Origin: SIG480 sp045595365
Lineage (GTDB): Bacteria > Bacillota > Clostridia > Oscillospirales > JAAYXM01
Length of the DNA stretch: 31,657 bases
NCBI GenBank assembly: GCA_045595365.1
Contig: JAZOAI010000012.1
Coordinates: forward strand, 1-31,657
Reading direction: 5' to 3'
The notes under the pieces are model-generated. The model was not told where the DNA came from and searched no databases. It was given only the letters and a program-made list of their open reading frames with translations. The number at the start of each line of letters is the position of its first letter. Positions within the stretch are counted from its first letter, which is position 1. Shown here piece after piece: positions 7,277 to 15,372 of the stretch. Both the position numbers and the translations under genes were made by a program.

Positions 7277-7305
7277 TTTACAAAAAACTGCGGGTTTGGT
7301 ATACT
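7277..7305 (+). promoter_or_regulatory. Sigma-A promoter of tRNA-Arg
   Basis: TTTACA (7277-7282), 17 bp, TATACT (7300-7305). The tRNA begins 15 bp after the -10. Confidence 0.8.
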
Positions 7306-7319
7306 AATAAAGTAAACGC

Positions 7320-7396
7320 GCGCTCGTAGCTCAGCTGGATAGAGTGTCAGACTCCGACTCTGAAGGCCGTTGGTTCGAATCCAATCGGGCGCACCA
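7320..7396 (+). tRNA. tRNA-Arg (anticodon CCG)
   Basis: Acceptor GCGCTCG pairs with CGGGCGC (one T-G pair). The D arm is GCTC...GAGT. The anticodon stem TCAGA/TCTGA holds the loop CTCCGAC, giving anticodon CCG, which reads CGG. The T arm is GTTGG-TTCGAAT-CCAAT. CCA is encoded. Confidence 0.96.
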
Positions 7397-7430
7397 AAAA
7401 ATCCGCACACTGCCGTGTGCGGATTTTTTA
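7397..7430. terminator. Terminator of tRNA-Arg, probably shared with the DUF975 gene
   Basis: AAAAATCCGCACAC, TGCC loop, GTGTGCGGATTTTTT (7415-7429). The A-rich left flank makes it usable from the minus strand as well. Confidence 0.9.
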
Positions 7431-7468
7431 CTTATTCACTATTCACTGAGGTTTGAGACAAAGTTGTT

Positions 7469-8101
7469 TTATTCTTCTGTGGTTTCTGTTTCGCAACAGC
7501 TGCACCCGGAAGAACAGACAGAACACTCCGGCTTTATTGCCTGGTAGAAGTTCACAGTTGCGGAAGACGTATACGGTGCGACGTAAATTCCCGCAATCCC
7601 GAATGTTACAGCACACAAAAGGGCCCAGCCGAAGAAAGAGAGATTAAGAACAAAAAAGTCCATTTTATGGCCCTTCATCATCTCTTGCGATCTTGTCATT
7701 GCTTCAAGTGCGCCCATATCGGGGTTTTCGGCATAAATAAAGAGAGCCATTGAGTATGAATATGCCTTGATGATTCCTGGAATAAGAAAGAGAAGCGACC
7801 AACAGAAGATGATTAGACAGGAGAAAAAAGAAATTTTTAAGGCCCCCCAGAAGTAATGGAAACCCTCGAAAACGTCTCCAACCATAATATCAGCGCCTTT
7901 ATAGAGAGTCAGGTAGATGAGGGCAATCGAAACTGAAAAAGCCGGGTTAATAAAAAATCCATATACTAAGTTGCCGAAGATGGGAATAAACATTGAGGCA
8001 AATGAGATAGCCACCATAACGAGATTAATAAGAAAAAGAATGCCTATTTTACCCTTAATCTGCTGCCGAGCGTTTGCCTTGATTTGTTGTCTGTTTACCA
8101 T
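7469..8101 (-). CDS. DUF975 family integral membrane protein
   Basis: The 210-aa protein starts at ATG 8099-8101 behind AAGGGGGAT. A much longer open frame extends upstream (to 8842) but is only the antisense of the corrinoid gene and has no initiation signals of its own. The N-terminus MVNRQQIKANARQQIKGKIG is the basic amphipathic start typical of DUF975. It is followed by about four to five membrane segments and the family motif SYSMALFIYAENPDMGALEAMTRSQEMMKGHK. The C-terminus is unusual: a Cys-rich SVCSSGCSCCETETTEE tail that could bind metal or be palmitoylation-like in character. The family is abundant in Firmicutes without a known biochemical role. Confidence 0.9.
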   Translation of the reverse strand: MVNRQQIKANARQQIKGKIGILFLINLVMVAISFASMFIPIFGNLVYGFFINPAFSVSIALIYLTLYKGADIMVGDVFEGFHYFWGALKISFFSCLIIFCWSLLFLIPGIIKAYSYSMALFIYAENPDMGALEAMTRSQEMMKGHKMDFFVLNLSFFGWALLCAVTFGIAGIYVAPYTSSATVNFYQAIKPECSVCSSGCSCCETETTEE

Positions 8102-8172
8102 ATTAATATCCCCCTTGTAGTTTGTTAATATCATTGTAATATATTTAAAGACCCGTGTCAAGGAAGTAAAAA

Positions 8173-8201
8173 TTGACGATAGCCACCGTTTATGGTAAAA
8201 T
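8173..8201 (+). promoter_or_regulatory. Sigma-A promoter of the corrinoid protein - prfB - ATPase unit
   Basis: TTGACG (8173-8178), 17 bp, TAAAAT (8196-8201) with an extended TG. The first start codon is at 8232. Confidence 0.7.
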
Positions 8202-8231
8202 ATAATAAATAATTGTGTTCGGGGTGTTGTT

Positions 8232-8864
8232 ATGTTCAATTTTGAAGATATAAGCATGGCGGTTTCAAAAGGCCGTGCGAGGGAGATCACGGCACTTGTG
8301 GAGGCTGCGCTTGATTCCGGCGCAGATGCCGGGGATATTCTAAACCTCGGCCTCCTCGCAGGGATGGAGAAGGTCAGCGAGGCATTCCGCGAGAACAAAA
8401 TCTTTGTTCCGGAGGTTATGCTTGCAGCTCGCACTCTCACAATGGGGCTTGACAAAATCCGCCCGCTTCTTGTGGGGGAGAGCGCAAAGCCTTGCGGAAA
8501 GGTAGTCATCTGCACGGTCAACGGCGACCGCCACGACATAGGAAAAAACCTTGTCAAAATGATGCTTGAGGGCTCGGGGTTTGAGGTTATCGACCTTGGC
8601 GTAAGCGTTGGCGAGGAAAAAATCGTTGAGGCAGTGCGCGAGCATAAGCCGGATATAGTCGCGCTGTCTGCGCTTCTTACAACTACTATGAAGAACCAGG
8701 GCGCAGTTATCGAGTCTTTGCGTGCGGCAGGCCTTCGCGACAGCGTTAAGGTTATGGTCGGCGGCGCTCCCGTCACGGCGGAATTTGCCCGCGAAATAGG
8801 AGCAGATGCGTATTCAAAGGACGCATCAGAAGCGGCGGGCATTGCAAAAAGCTTTGTTATATAA
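8232..8864 (+). CDS. Corrinoid (cobalamin-binding) methyltransfer protein
   Basis: A 210-aa two-domain corrinoid protein. The N-terminal helical cap (about 1-85) contains GLLAGMEKVSEAFRENKIFVPEVMLAARTL. The Rossmann-type B12 domain (about 88-210) has the base-off motif GDRHDIG (Asp99-x-His101-x-x-Gly104), then SALLTTTM and GGAPVT. By family, His101 binds cobalt from below, and the protein carries a methyl group between a substrate methyltransferase and an acceptor. No MtxB-type methyltransferase, RACo-like activator or acceptor enzyme is nearby, so the substrate is unknown. The next gene, prfB, starts 22 bp downstream, an odd partner. Confidence 0.93.
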   Translation: MFNFEDISMAVSKGRAREITALVEAALDSGADAGDILNLGLLAGMEKVSEAFRENKIFVPEVMLAARTLTMGLDKIRPLLVGESAKPCGKVVICTVNGDRHDIGKNLVKMMLEGSGFEVIDLGVSVGEEKIVEAVREHKPDIVALSALLTTTMKNQGAVIESLRAAGLRDSVKVMVGGAPVTAEFAREIGADAYSKDASEAAGIAKSFVI

Positions 8865-8885
8865 CTGTTTTAAGGAGATTTAAAA

Positions 8886-10013
8886 ATGCTTGAACTTGAC
8901 GAATATAAGCTTCGGATAAACGCACTCTCATCGCCGATTGAGGAGCTTTCCACCGCTATGGATATAAAGGGGCTCCGGAGCGAGCTTTCAGAGCTTGAGA
9001 AAGCTTCGGAAGCCGAGGACTTCTGGGGTGACCTTGAAAATTCCCAGACGGTGCTAAAGCGCATTTCGAGGATAAAGGAAAAGCTTTCGCGCTTTTCAAA
9101 GTTTGAGGCGGACTATGACGACATAAAAGCGCTTTTTGACCTTGCCGCGGAGGCGGATGACGCGGAAACCGCCGCCGAGGTGGGCACGCTTCTCGGAGAG
9201 CTTGAAAAGAGCCTTGCCGATGCGCGCATAGAAACGCTTCTTTCGGGCGATTATGACGGCAACAACGCCATAATGAGCTTTCAGGCAGGCGCGGGGGGGA
9301 CAGAGGCGCAGGACTGGGCAGAAATGCTTTACCGCATGTATACACACTGGGCGGAAAGACACGGTTTTTCATATAAAATCCTCGATTTTCTTGACGGGGA
9401 TGAAGCGGGACTCAAGAGCGCGAGTATATTAATCGAGGGCGAAAATGCTTATGGCTATTTAAAAAGCGAGATGGGAGTCCACCGCCTGGTCCGAATCTCT
9501 CCGTTTGATTCCTCCGGGAGAAGGCACACGTCGTTTGCGGCGGTTGAGGTTATGCCCGAAATCACGGAGGATGTTGAGGTTGAAATCCGCCCCGAGGACT
9601 TGAAGGTCGACACTTACCGCTCATCAGGCGCGGGCGGCCAGCACGTTAACAAAACCGAGTCTGCTATAAGAATAACACATTTGCCGACGGGGATTGTAGT
9701 TGCGTGCCAGAACGAGCGAAGCCAGCATCAGAACCGTGAGGTTGCCCTTCGTATGCTCAAATCAAAGCTCGTTGAGATTAAGGAGCGCGAGAACCTCGAA
9801 AAAATCGAAGACATAAAGGGTGAGCAGAAGCTCATCGAGTGGGGAAGCCAGATCCGCTCATATGTCTTTATGCCGTATACCCTCGCCAAGGACCACAGAA
9901 CAGGCTATGAAAACGGAAACATCGGCGCGGTTATGGATGGCGATATAGACGGATTTATCAATGAATATCTCACACAGATGGCAGTAGCGTCTGGAGGAAA
10001 TAACAGCAAGTAG
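8886..10013 (+). CDS. prfB: Peptide chain release factor 2
   Basis: RF2 recognises UAA and UGA in the ribosomal A site and triggers peptide release. The stop-recognition tripeptide SPF is at about 205-207 (VRISPFDSSGRRHTS), and the catalytic GGQ is at about 250-252 (SGAGGQHVNK). The C-terminal GSQIRSYVFMPYTLAKDHRT block is also typical. At 375 aa it is full length in a single frame. The in-frame UGA and +1 programmed frameshift found near codon 25 of many prfB genes are absent, so the autoregulatory frameshift has been lost or was never present. The start ATG follows AAGGAGAT. The ATPase gene follows immediately. Confidence 0.97.
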   Translation: MLELDEYKLRINALSSPIEELSTAMDIKGLRSELSELEKASEAEDFWGDLENSQTVLKRISRIKEKLSRFSKFEADYDDIKALFDLAAEADDAETAAEVGTLLGELEKSLADARIETLLSGDYDGNNAIMSFQAGAGGTEAQDWAEMLYRMYTHWAERHGFSYKILDFLDGDEAGLKSASILIEGENAYGYLKSEMGVHRLVRISPFDSSGRRHTSFAAVEVMPEITEDVEVEIRPEDLKVDTYRSSGAGGQHVNKTESAIRITHLPTGIVVACQNERSQHQNREVALRMLKSKLVEIKERENLEKIEDIKGEQKLIEWGSQIRSYVFMPYTLAKDHRTGYENGNIGAVMDGDIDGFINEYLTQMAVASGGNNSK

Positions 10014-10022
10014 GTGCTATGT

Positions 10023-12209
10023 ATGTGGATTAAAAAGCTTTATGCCACCTTCGGAAAGCTTGAGGACAAAACTCTCGAGTTCTCTCCGGGTCTTAACATA
10101 GTGTACGGAAAAAACGAGTCGGGCAAATCTACCTGGAGCGCGTTCATAAAAGCTATGTTTTACGGCATATCCACACGCGAACAGAAAAAGGCGGGGTTTA
10201 TCCCGGATAAGGAAAAGTTTCTGCCCTGGAGCGGAAGCCCGATGTATGGGAAAATGGAGCTTTCAACAAGTGGCGGGGATATGACCATTGAAAGAACCTC
10301 TGCAAGGGCAGGTGTTTTCTCAAAGGTAACCTCGCGCTACGATGAGAGCGGAAAAGAGGCGCCGACGGGCGAGGAGCTTGTCGGGGTGTCGTCGAGCGTC
10401 TATGAAAGAACGGCGTTTATCCGCCAGGCGGGGATTGAGGTTTCGGGGGATAGTGAAACGGAGCGGAGAATCCTCTCCATAGCTTCAAGCGGAGACGAAT
10501 CAATCTCTGCGGGCGAGGTTATAGCCCGCCTTAAGAAAAAGCAGCGCGAGCTTCGCTCAACCGGCAAAAACGGAGAAATTCAGAGGCTTGAAAAAGAAGC
10601 TTCGCTCCTCCGCGAGAGAATTGAAGCGGCAGAGCAGGCAGAAGCCGAAATTTCGCAGCTTTCAGAAAGCATTAAGGCATACCGTGAAAATGAAACGCGC
10701 GCAAAAAGAAGGCTTTCTATCGCGCGTGCTGAGGAAGAAAAGAATAAACTAAGCTACATACAAGGCGCGAGAAACGAGCTTCAGGAAACACTTGTGAAGG
10801 TTCAGGAGCTTGAAAATGCGCCGGCGCGCCGGGAGCTTGATATCTTCGTTCAGAAAAAGAGCGAGTTGTCAAAGCTTGTGCTTTCATACGAGCAGAACGA
10901 AAAGCTCTATTCCGTTGTGAGCGAAGAGCTTTCAGATTGTCGCAGGGAAATGCACGATTCTGCTTTTTCCGGAATGAGCCGCGAAGCCGCGCAAAGTGCA
11001 GCTGAGAAAGCCTGCGCGGTTTTAGATGCGTGCGATAAGAAGAAAAAAACACTAAAACCCCTCGCATTTATTTTGCTTATTGCGGCGGTGTTGCTCGTTG
11101 CCTGTGCAATAGCGTTTTATGCACTTTTGTTTATCCCGGCGGCCTTTTTCATCGGCGCGGGCATAGGTTTGTTTGTTGCCGATAAAAAGAGAAGCGCGGG
11201 CGAAAAGACCTCTCTTGAAATAAAGGAGAAGTATAAAGTTTCCGACAGTGCCGAGCTTTCAAGAAGCGTCGAAAGATACATTTCGGCACTTGAGCGCGAA
11301 GGAGAGCTTGCAAAGAAGGAAAGTGAAACTGCATTTGCAAAAAAAGAGACTCGGGCTGCAATCGCTCTTCACGAGGAGGACATAAAAGAGCTTCTTGCAA
11401 GATTTTCAATAAACATCGAAAGCCTTGACGAAGCCGAAATCAAGCTTCGCAAAGCGGTTGAAGAGCGGGAGAATGCGCAAAGCGCACTCCGCACGGCGCG
11501 TGCGCGTGTCGAAGCGCTTGACGCGGCTGCAGAGGTAAGTGAAAAGAGCATCGAATATACAGACGAAGAAATCCCGGAAGAACCTCCCGCATTTTTTGAA
11601 GACGAGCTTTTGGTGATTTCTGAAAGAATAAGGGCATTTGAGATAGCTCTTGCAGCAGAGAGGGCAAGGCTTTCGGATTTTTCACGCGAGGAGGCAGTTC
11701 TTCATCTGCAGACGCTGTCTGAAAATCTCGAGAGGGCAAATGCCGAATATGATGCCCTGTGCCTTGCGATTGACACGATCGACGAGGCTGAAACAGAGCT
11801 TAAAAATCGGTTTTCACCCGAAATAGAAAAGCGAACCTCAGAGCTTTTCCAATATCTTTCCGGCGGGAGTTTTAAGCTTGTCAGAATAAAAAACAGCGAT
11901 TTTGATGTTGATGTTGCAGCCGGCGAGGCTTCCACCCCAAGAGATGGGCTGAATCTCTCGCGGGGGACGCTTGACGAGCTTTATTTTGCGCTCCGCATAG
12001 CGCTTTTTGAAACGATAATCCCGGAAGCTTCCGCACCGCCGATAATTCTTGACGATGCGCTTGTCAATTTCGATAACGAGAGAATGGAAAGGACGCTCAC
12101 TCTTCTTTTGGAGATTGCAAAAAAGAGGCAGGTAATCCTCCTGTCGTGCCACAAGAGAGAAGCAGAACACCTCCGCGACAATCCTCTTGTCCGCATAACA
12201 GAACTGTGA
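10023..12209 (+). CDS. YhaN/SbcC-like AAA ATPase with coiled coil and central membrane hairpin
   Basis: An SMC/Rad50-type architecture. Walker A GKNESGKST lies at about 29-37. Long heptad-rich coiled coils flank a hydrophobic block (about 345-385, two likely membrane-spanning segments, LAFILLIAAVLLVACAIAF...). The C-terminus carries the ABC-type signature LSRGTLDELYFALRIAL, Walker B PIILDDALVNFD and an H-loop VILLSCHKRE. This matches the YhaN family, which usually pairs with a YhaO-like metallophosphoesterase nuclease in DNA repair. No such partner is visible here. ATG 10023 is chosen because AGGTG lies 6 bases before it; GTG 10014 is in frame but abuts the prfB stop. At 728 aa it is shorter than B. 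subtilis YhaN. Confidence 0.88.
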   Translation: MWIKKLYATFGKLEDKTLEFSPGLNIVYGKNESGKSTWSAFIKAMFYGISTREQKKAGFIPDKEKFLPWSGSPMYGKMELSTSGGDMTIERTSARAGVFSKVTSRYDESGKEAPTGEELVGVSSSVYERTAFIRQAGIEVSGDSETERRILSIASSGDESISAGEVIARLKKKQRELRSTGKNGEIQRLEKEASLLRERIEAAEQAEAEISQLSESIKAYRENETRAKRRLSIARAEEEKNKLSYIQGARNELQETLVKVQELENAPARRELDIFVQKKSELSKLVLSYEQNEKLYSVVSEELSDCRREMHDSAFSGMSREAAQSAAEKACAVLDACDKKKKTLKPLAFILLIAAVLLVACAIAFYALLFIPAAFFIGAGIGLFVADKKRSAGEKTSLEIKEKYKVSDSAELSRSVERYISALEREGELAKKESETAFAKKETRAAIALHEEDIKELLARFSINIESLDEAEIKLRKAVEERENAQSALRTARARVEALDAAAEVSEKSIEYTDEEIPEEPPAFFEDELLVISERIRAFEIALAAERARLSDFSREEAVLHLQTLSENLERANAEYDALCLAIDTIDEAETELKNRFSPEIEKRTSELFQYLSGGSFKLVRIKNSDFDVDVAAGEASTPRDGLNLSRGTLDELYFALRIALFETIIPEASAPPIILDDALVNFDNERMERTLTLLLEIAKKRQVILLSCHKREAEHLRDNPLVRITEL

Positions 12210-12255
12210 AGCTGTTTATAATTGATATATCAGACTTAAATGTTGCAAAAAGTGT

Positions 12256-12283
12256 TTGATTATTTTGTATTTTGATGTATAAT
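12256..12283 (+). promoter_or_regulatory. Sigma-A promoter of the F420-ligase-like / PLP enzyme pair
   Basis: TTGATT (12256-12261), 16 bp, TATAAT (12278-12283); the start codon is at 12316. Confidence 0.75.
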
Positions 12284-12315
12284 AATAAAAAACGCAAAAC
12301 GAAAGGGTTTTTAAT

Positions 12316-13014
12316 ATGGCAGAGCTTTGTGCAAATGAAGGAAAAAACACAATAATCAACGTTGAGGGAAAGGAATATATGCGCCTTCCCATAAAGACTC
12401 ACGTTGTAACCGAAAATGACATTATTGCAGACGTTGCGGAGAAATACGCAATGGAGCATATGCAGGAGGGCGACATTCTCTTCATATCCGAAAAGTGTGT
12501 TGCGTGTTCTCAGAAGAGGGCAGTTCCGCTTTCTGAAATCAATCCCCGCCCGCTTGCCAAGCTTCTTTGCAAGTTTGTTTTAAAAACGCCGCACGGAATC
12601 GGTCTTGGAATTCCGGAAACTATGGAAATGGCGCTGCGCGAATGCGGAACTTTGCGAATTCTCTTCGCGGCATTTGTCAGTGCAATCGGAAAACTTCTTA
12701 AAAAGCGCGGCTGGTTCTACAAGGTTGCGGGATATCGCGCAGAATCGATTGACGGGCCCACCCCCTACACGCTCCCGCCATATAATAAATGCGTTGTTCT
12801 CGGCCCTGAAAACCCTGATAAGGTTGCAGGTGAGGTAGCTTCGAGAATAGGCTTTCGCGTTATAATCGTCGACATAAACGACCTTGCGGGGAAAATTCTC
12901 GGAGCTTCGGATAATACGCTTGACCGTGAGCTTCTTCCGAAAATTTTAAAGGATAATCCGCTTGGCCAGAGCGCACAGCAGACCCCGATGGGAATAATCC
13001 GCGAGGTTAAGTAA
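12316..13014 (+). CDS. F420-0:gamma-glutamyl ligase (CofE-like) family protein
   Basis: The 232 aa resemble the CofE family: MRLPIKTHVVTENDIIADVAEKYA, GDILFISEKCVACSQKRAVPLSEI, and a late GRVIIVDINDLAGKILGAS-like stretch (FRVIIVDINDLAGKILG at about 188-204). True CofE adds glutamate to coenzyme F420, but no other F420 gene is nearby and spore-forming Firmicutes generally lack F420. The Firmicute members therefore probably ligate an amino acid to a different substrate. The stop codon lies 2 bp before the ATG of the next gene, a PLP enzyme, suggesting a shared pathway and coupled translation. The start ATG has a modest AAAGGG site 8 bases upstream. Confidence 0.82.
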   Translation: MAELCANEGKNTIINVEGKEYMRLPIKTHVVTENDIIADVAEKYAMEHMQEGDILFISEKCVACSQKRAVPLSEINPRPLAKLLCKFVLKTPHGIGLGIPETMEMALRECGTLRILFAAFVSAIGKLLKKRGWFYKVAGYRAESIDGPTPYTLPPYNKCVVLGPENPDKVAGEVASRIGFRVIIVDINDLAGKILGASDNTLDRELLPKILKDNPLGQSAQQTPMGIIREVK

Positions 13015-13016
13015 AT

Positions 13017-14213
13017 ATGGCAGAGTCTTTGCAGTTTGAACATATCAGAAAAGTTGCGGAAGAAAACTCTAAAAGAGTTTTAGCCGCTTTTGCAAAGCAC
13101 AGAGTTTCCGACAGTATGTTTGCAGGCACAACCGGATACGGCTATGATGACCAGGGGCGCGATGTCCTTGATAAGATATATGCCGACGTCTTCGGCGCGG
13201 AGGATGCGCTGTGTCGGATTCAGTTTGTCAACGGAACTCACGCGCTCTTTTGCGCGCTGTTCGGCGCCCTCAACCCGGGAGATACACTCCTATCAATCAC
13301 AGGCGCGCCGTATGACACGCTCCTCGGCGCAATCGGCGTTTCGGGGAAGAAGCACGGCACGCTTACCGAATACGGTGTTAAATACAGAGAAGTCCCAATG
13401 GTCGACGGCGGAATTGATATGGAAAAAGCTCTCTCTGCCGTCGAAGAAGAAGACAACGTTCTTGTTTACATACAGCGCTCCCGGGGCTATGGCGACCGCC
13501 GTGCGCTGTCTGTCGGCGAAATCGGTGAGATAATCTCTCTTATTCGTGAGAAAAACCCAAAAGCTCTCGTTATGGTAGACAACTGCTACGGCGAGTTTTG
13601 TGAAACGCGCGAGCCGACCCACGTCGGAGCTGATATTATGGCAGGCTCTCTCATCAAAAACCCCGGCGGCGGTCTTGCGCCGTGCGGCGGGTATGTAGCG
13701 GGCAGAGCAGATCTTGTCCAGCGGGCGGCAGAAAGGCTGACACTTCCGGGAATCGGCCGCGAATGCGGGGCAACGCTTGGAAACAACAGGCTTCTCTTTC
13801 AGGGCTTTTTTATGGCACCGCATATAGTTGCGCAGTCGCTTCTCACTGCGATTTTCGCCGCAGAAACTTTTGAAAAAATGGGATATGAGGTTTCTCCTCG
13901 TGCGGACGAAACCCGATATGACATAATCCAGACGATAGAGCTTAAAACCCCCGAAAAGCTTTCTGCGTTCTGCAAAGGGATTCAGTCCGGCGCACCGTGT
14001 GACGCGTTTGTCACGCCGGAGGCGTGGGCTATGCCGGGATATGATGACCCCGTCATTATGGCTGCAGGGGCATTTATCCAAGGCTCGTCCATTGAGCTTT
14101 CGGCAGATGCGCCGATGCGCGAGCCGTACAGGGTTTATCTCCAGGGTGGAATAACGTATGAAAGCGGAAAGCTTGGCATCCTGCGCGCAGCAGAAGAAAT
14201 AGAAAAACTATGA
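13017..14213 (+). CDS. PLP-dependent methionine gamma-lyase / aluminium-resistance family protein
   Basis: This 398-aa fold-type I PLP enzyme belongs to the family annotated as aluminium-resistance or YnbB-like, related to Cys/Met metabolism lyases. Key features are GTTGYGYDDQGRD near residue 37, FVNGTHALFCALFGALNPGD (cofactor phosphate region), Asp188 in VMVDNCYGEF (PLP ring nitrogen), Lys214 in GSLIKNPGGG (likely Schiff base), and the C-terminal PYRVYLQGGITYESGKLG. By family it would cleave or replace a sulfur-containing side chain; the physiological substrate is unproven. GAGG within the end of the previous gene serves as its ribosome site, so the two genes form a tight operon closed by a terminator. 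Confidence 0.9.
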   Translation: MAESLQFEHIRKVAEENSKRVLAAFAKHRVSDSMFAGTTGYGYDDQGRDVLDKIYADVFGAEDALCRIQFVNGTHALFCALFGALNPGDTLLSITGAPYDTLLGAIGVSGKKHGTLTEYGVKYREVPMVDGGIDMEKALSAVEEEDNVLVYIQRSRGYGDRRALSVGEIGEIISLIREKNPKALVMVDNCYGEFCETREPTHVGADIMAGSLIKNPGGGLAPCGGYVAGRADLVQRAAERLTLPGIGRECGATLGNNRLLFQGFFMAPHIVAQSLLTAIFAAETFEKMGYEVSPRADETRYDIIQTIELKTPEKLSAFCKGIQSGAPCDAFVTPEAWAMPGYDDPVIMAAGAFIQGSSIELSADAPMREPYRVYLQGGITYESGKLGILRAAEEIEKL

Positions 14214-14214
14214 T

Positions 14215-14266
14215 AAAAAGAGTTGCCTTATGCGGATGACTGTGGTCAAATGGGCAACTCTTTTTT
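14215..14266 (+). terminator. Intrinsic terminator after the PLP enzyme
   Basis: AAAAAGAGTTGCC (14215-14227) pairs with GGCAACTCTTTTT (from 14253), ending in T6. The 25-base loop contains a smaller hairpin. Confidence 0.85.
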
Positions 14267-14342
14267 CACAACTCAAAAAGAGAAAGTGTGGATAAAAAAG
14301 ACATTATTCTTAACATATGTCTGCTTGATACACGTTTTTGCA

Positions 14343-14372
14343 TTGACAGTTCTTTTTTGCAAATGTTATACT
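14343..14372 (+). promoter_or_regulatory. Sigma-A promoter of the AraC-type regulator
   Basis: A perfect TTGACA (14343-14348), 18 bp, TATACT (14367-14372). It lies inside the longest open frame and therefore argues against the upstream start. Confidence 0.85.
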
Positions 14373-14420
14373 GAAACCAGCCACAAAAAGACTTTTATAG
14401 AAAACCGGGCGGTGAAGTAT

Positions 14421-15305
14421 ATGGATGAAATCACAAATTTCAGTGAAACCAACGGATATATTTTCAATATCGAAGACCTTGAAATAACCTTCCTTGTTGA
14501 TTCGGGAACAAAAAAAATATTTCACAATAATGCAGAAGCGGATGACCTTCCCCGCCATTTTCACCCGTATTACGAGCTGTTTTTTATCGAATCCGGCGAG
14601 CTTAGCGCTCTGATTAAGGACAGAGAAGAAAAGCTTTTGAAGAACGACATAATGATAATTTCTCCGGGAACGCCGCACGCAACGGAGAGAAAAAACGAAG
14701 ACACGCGCAGATATAACTTTGCGTTTTCTTTCAGGAAGAACGGGATAAAGAGCGCAAACTCGTTTTATGACAAAATAAAACCGCTTCTCAAGCCCCCGTA
14801 TGGCATTATGAGAAATTGCGGAGACATAAGAGAGACAATAAAGAATATTCACTCCTGCATACTCAAGAGGGACGGGACATTGCTTGGTCTTTATCTCTAT
14901 GAGCTTATGATTAAGTTTATCTCCTATAACTTGGACAGAAAAGGAGATTATGACGAGCGCCCTCTGAAATATGATACGGATATGATGCGGCTTCACAAAA
15001 TCGCGCATCTTGTAAATAACAAACAGAAAGACTTTGTAAGCCTTAAGTATATTGCATCAGCTCTCCAGCTCAGCGTCAGGCAGACGGACCGCATAATCAA
15101 AAGATATTATGGGGTTCCCTACGGGGAGCTTGTCTTAAGCCGCAAAATGGCATATGCCGCAGAGCTTGTTTTAAATACAAAAATGACAGTTTCAAAAATT
15201 TCGCAGGAGCTTGGTTATTCATCAACAAAGGGCTTCTATTATGCCTTCCGCAAGAAATACGGCTGTCTTCCTTCGGAATACAGAAAACAGATGAAAAAGC
15301 AGTAA
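14421..15305 (+). CDS. AraC family transcriptional regulator with cupin sensor domain
   Basis: A 294-aa regulator. The N-terminal cupin-like sensor (about 15-120) has LPRHFHPYYELFFIESGEL and NDIMIISPGTPHATE, typical of sugar- or ligand-sensing AraC proteins. The C-terminal double helix-turn-helix (about 195-292) contains VSLKYIASALQLSVRQTDRIIKRYYG and VSKISQELGYSSTKGFYYAFRKKYGCLPSEYRK. ATG 14421 is chosen because a strong promoter sits at 14343-14372 and GGTG lies just upstream. The open frame back to 14223 would start within the previous terminator. No catabolic or transport genes are adjacent, so its target is unknown. Confidence 0.93.
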   Translation: MDEITNFSETNGYIFNIEDLEITFLVDSGTKKIFHNNAEADDLPRHFHPYYELFFIESGELSALIKDREEKLLKNDIMIISPGTPHATERKNEDTRRYNFAFSFRKNGIKSANSFYDKIKPLLKPPYGIMRNCGDIRETIKNIHSCILKRDGTLLGLYLYELMIKFISYNLDRKGDYDERPLKYDTDMMRLHKIAHLVNNKQKDFVSLKYIASALQLSVRQTDRIIKRYYGVPYGELVLSRKMAYAAELVLNTKMTVSKISQELGYSSTKGFYYAFRKKYGCLPSEYRKQMKKQ

Positions 15306-15325
15306 AAATTATATATTAACACGAA

Positions 15326-15364
15326 AAAAGGCTGTGGAATGAATCCACAGCCCTTTTCTTTTTT
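15326..15364. terminator. Bidirectional terminator between the AraC gene and ferredoxin
   Basis: GGCTGTGG (15330-15337), AATGAAT loop, CCACAGCC (15345-15352), with A5 before and a T-rich tract after. Confidence 0.9.
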
Positions 15365-15372
15365 ATAAGGAA

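Noticed and set aside
7469..8842. A 457-codon minus-strand reading frame
   Set aside because: Its first 247 codons are antisense to the corrinoid gene and rich in Ser, Arg and Pro. The true DUF975 gene starts at 8101 with its own ribosome site.
14223..14420. N-terminal extension of the AraC gene
   Set aside because: It begins inside the preceding terminator and contains a strong TTGACA/TATACT promoter; initiation at 14421 fits the domain boundary.
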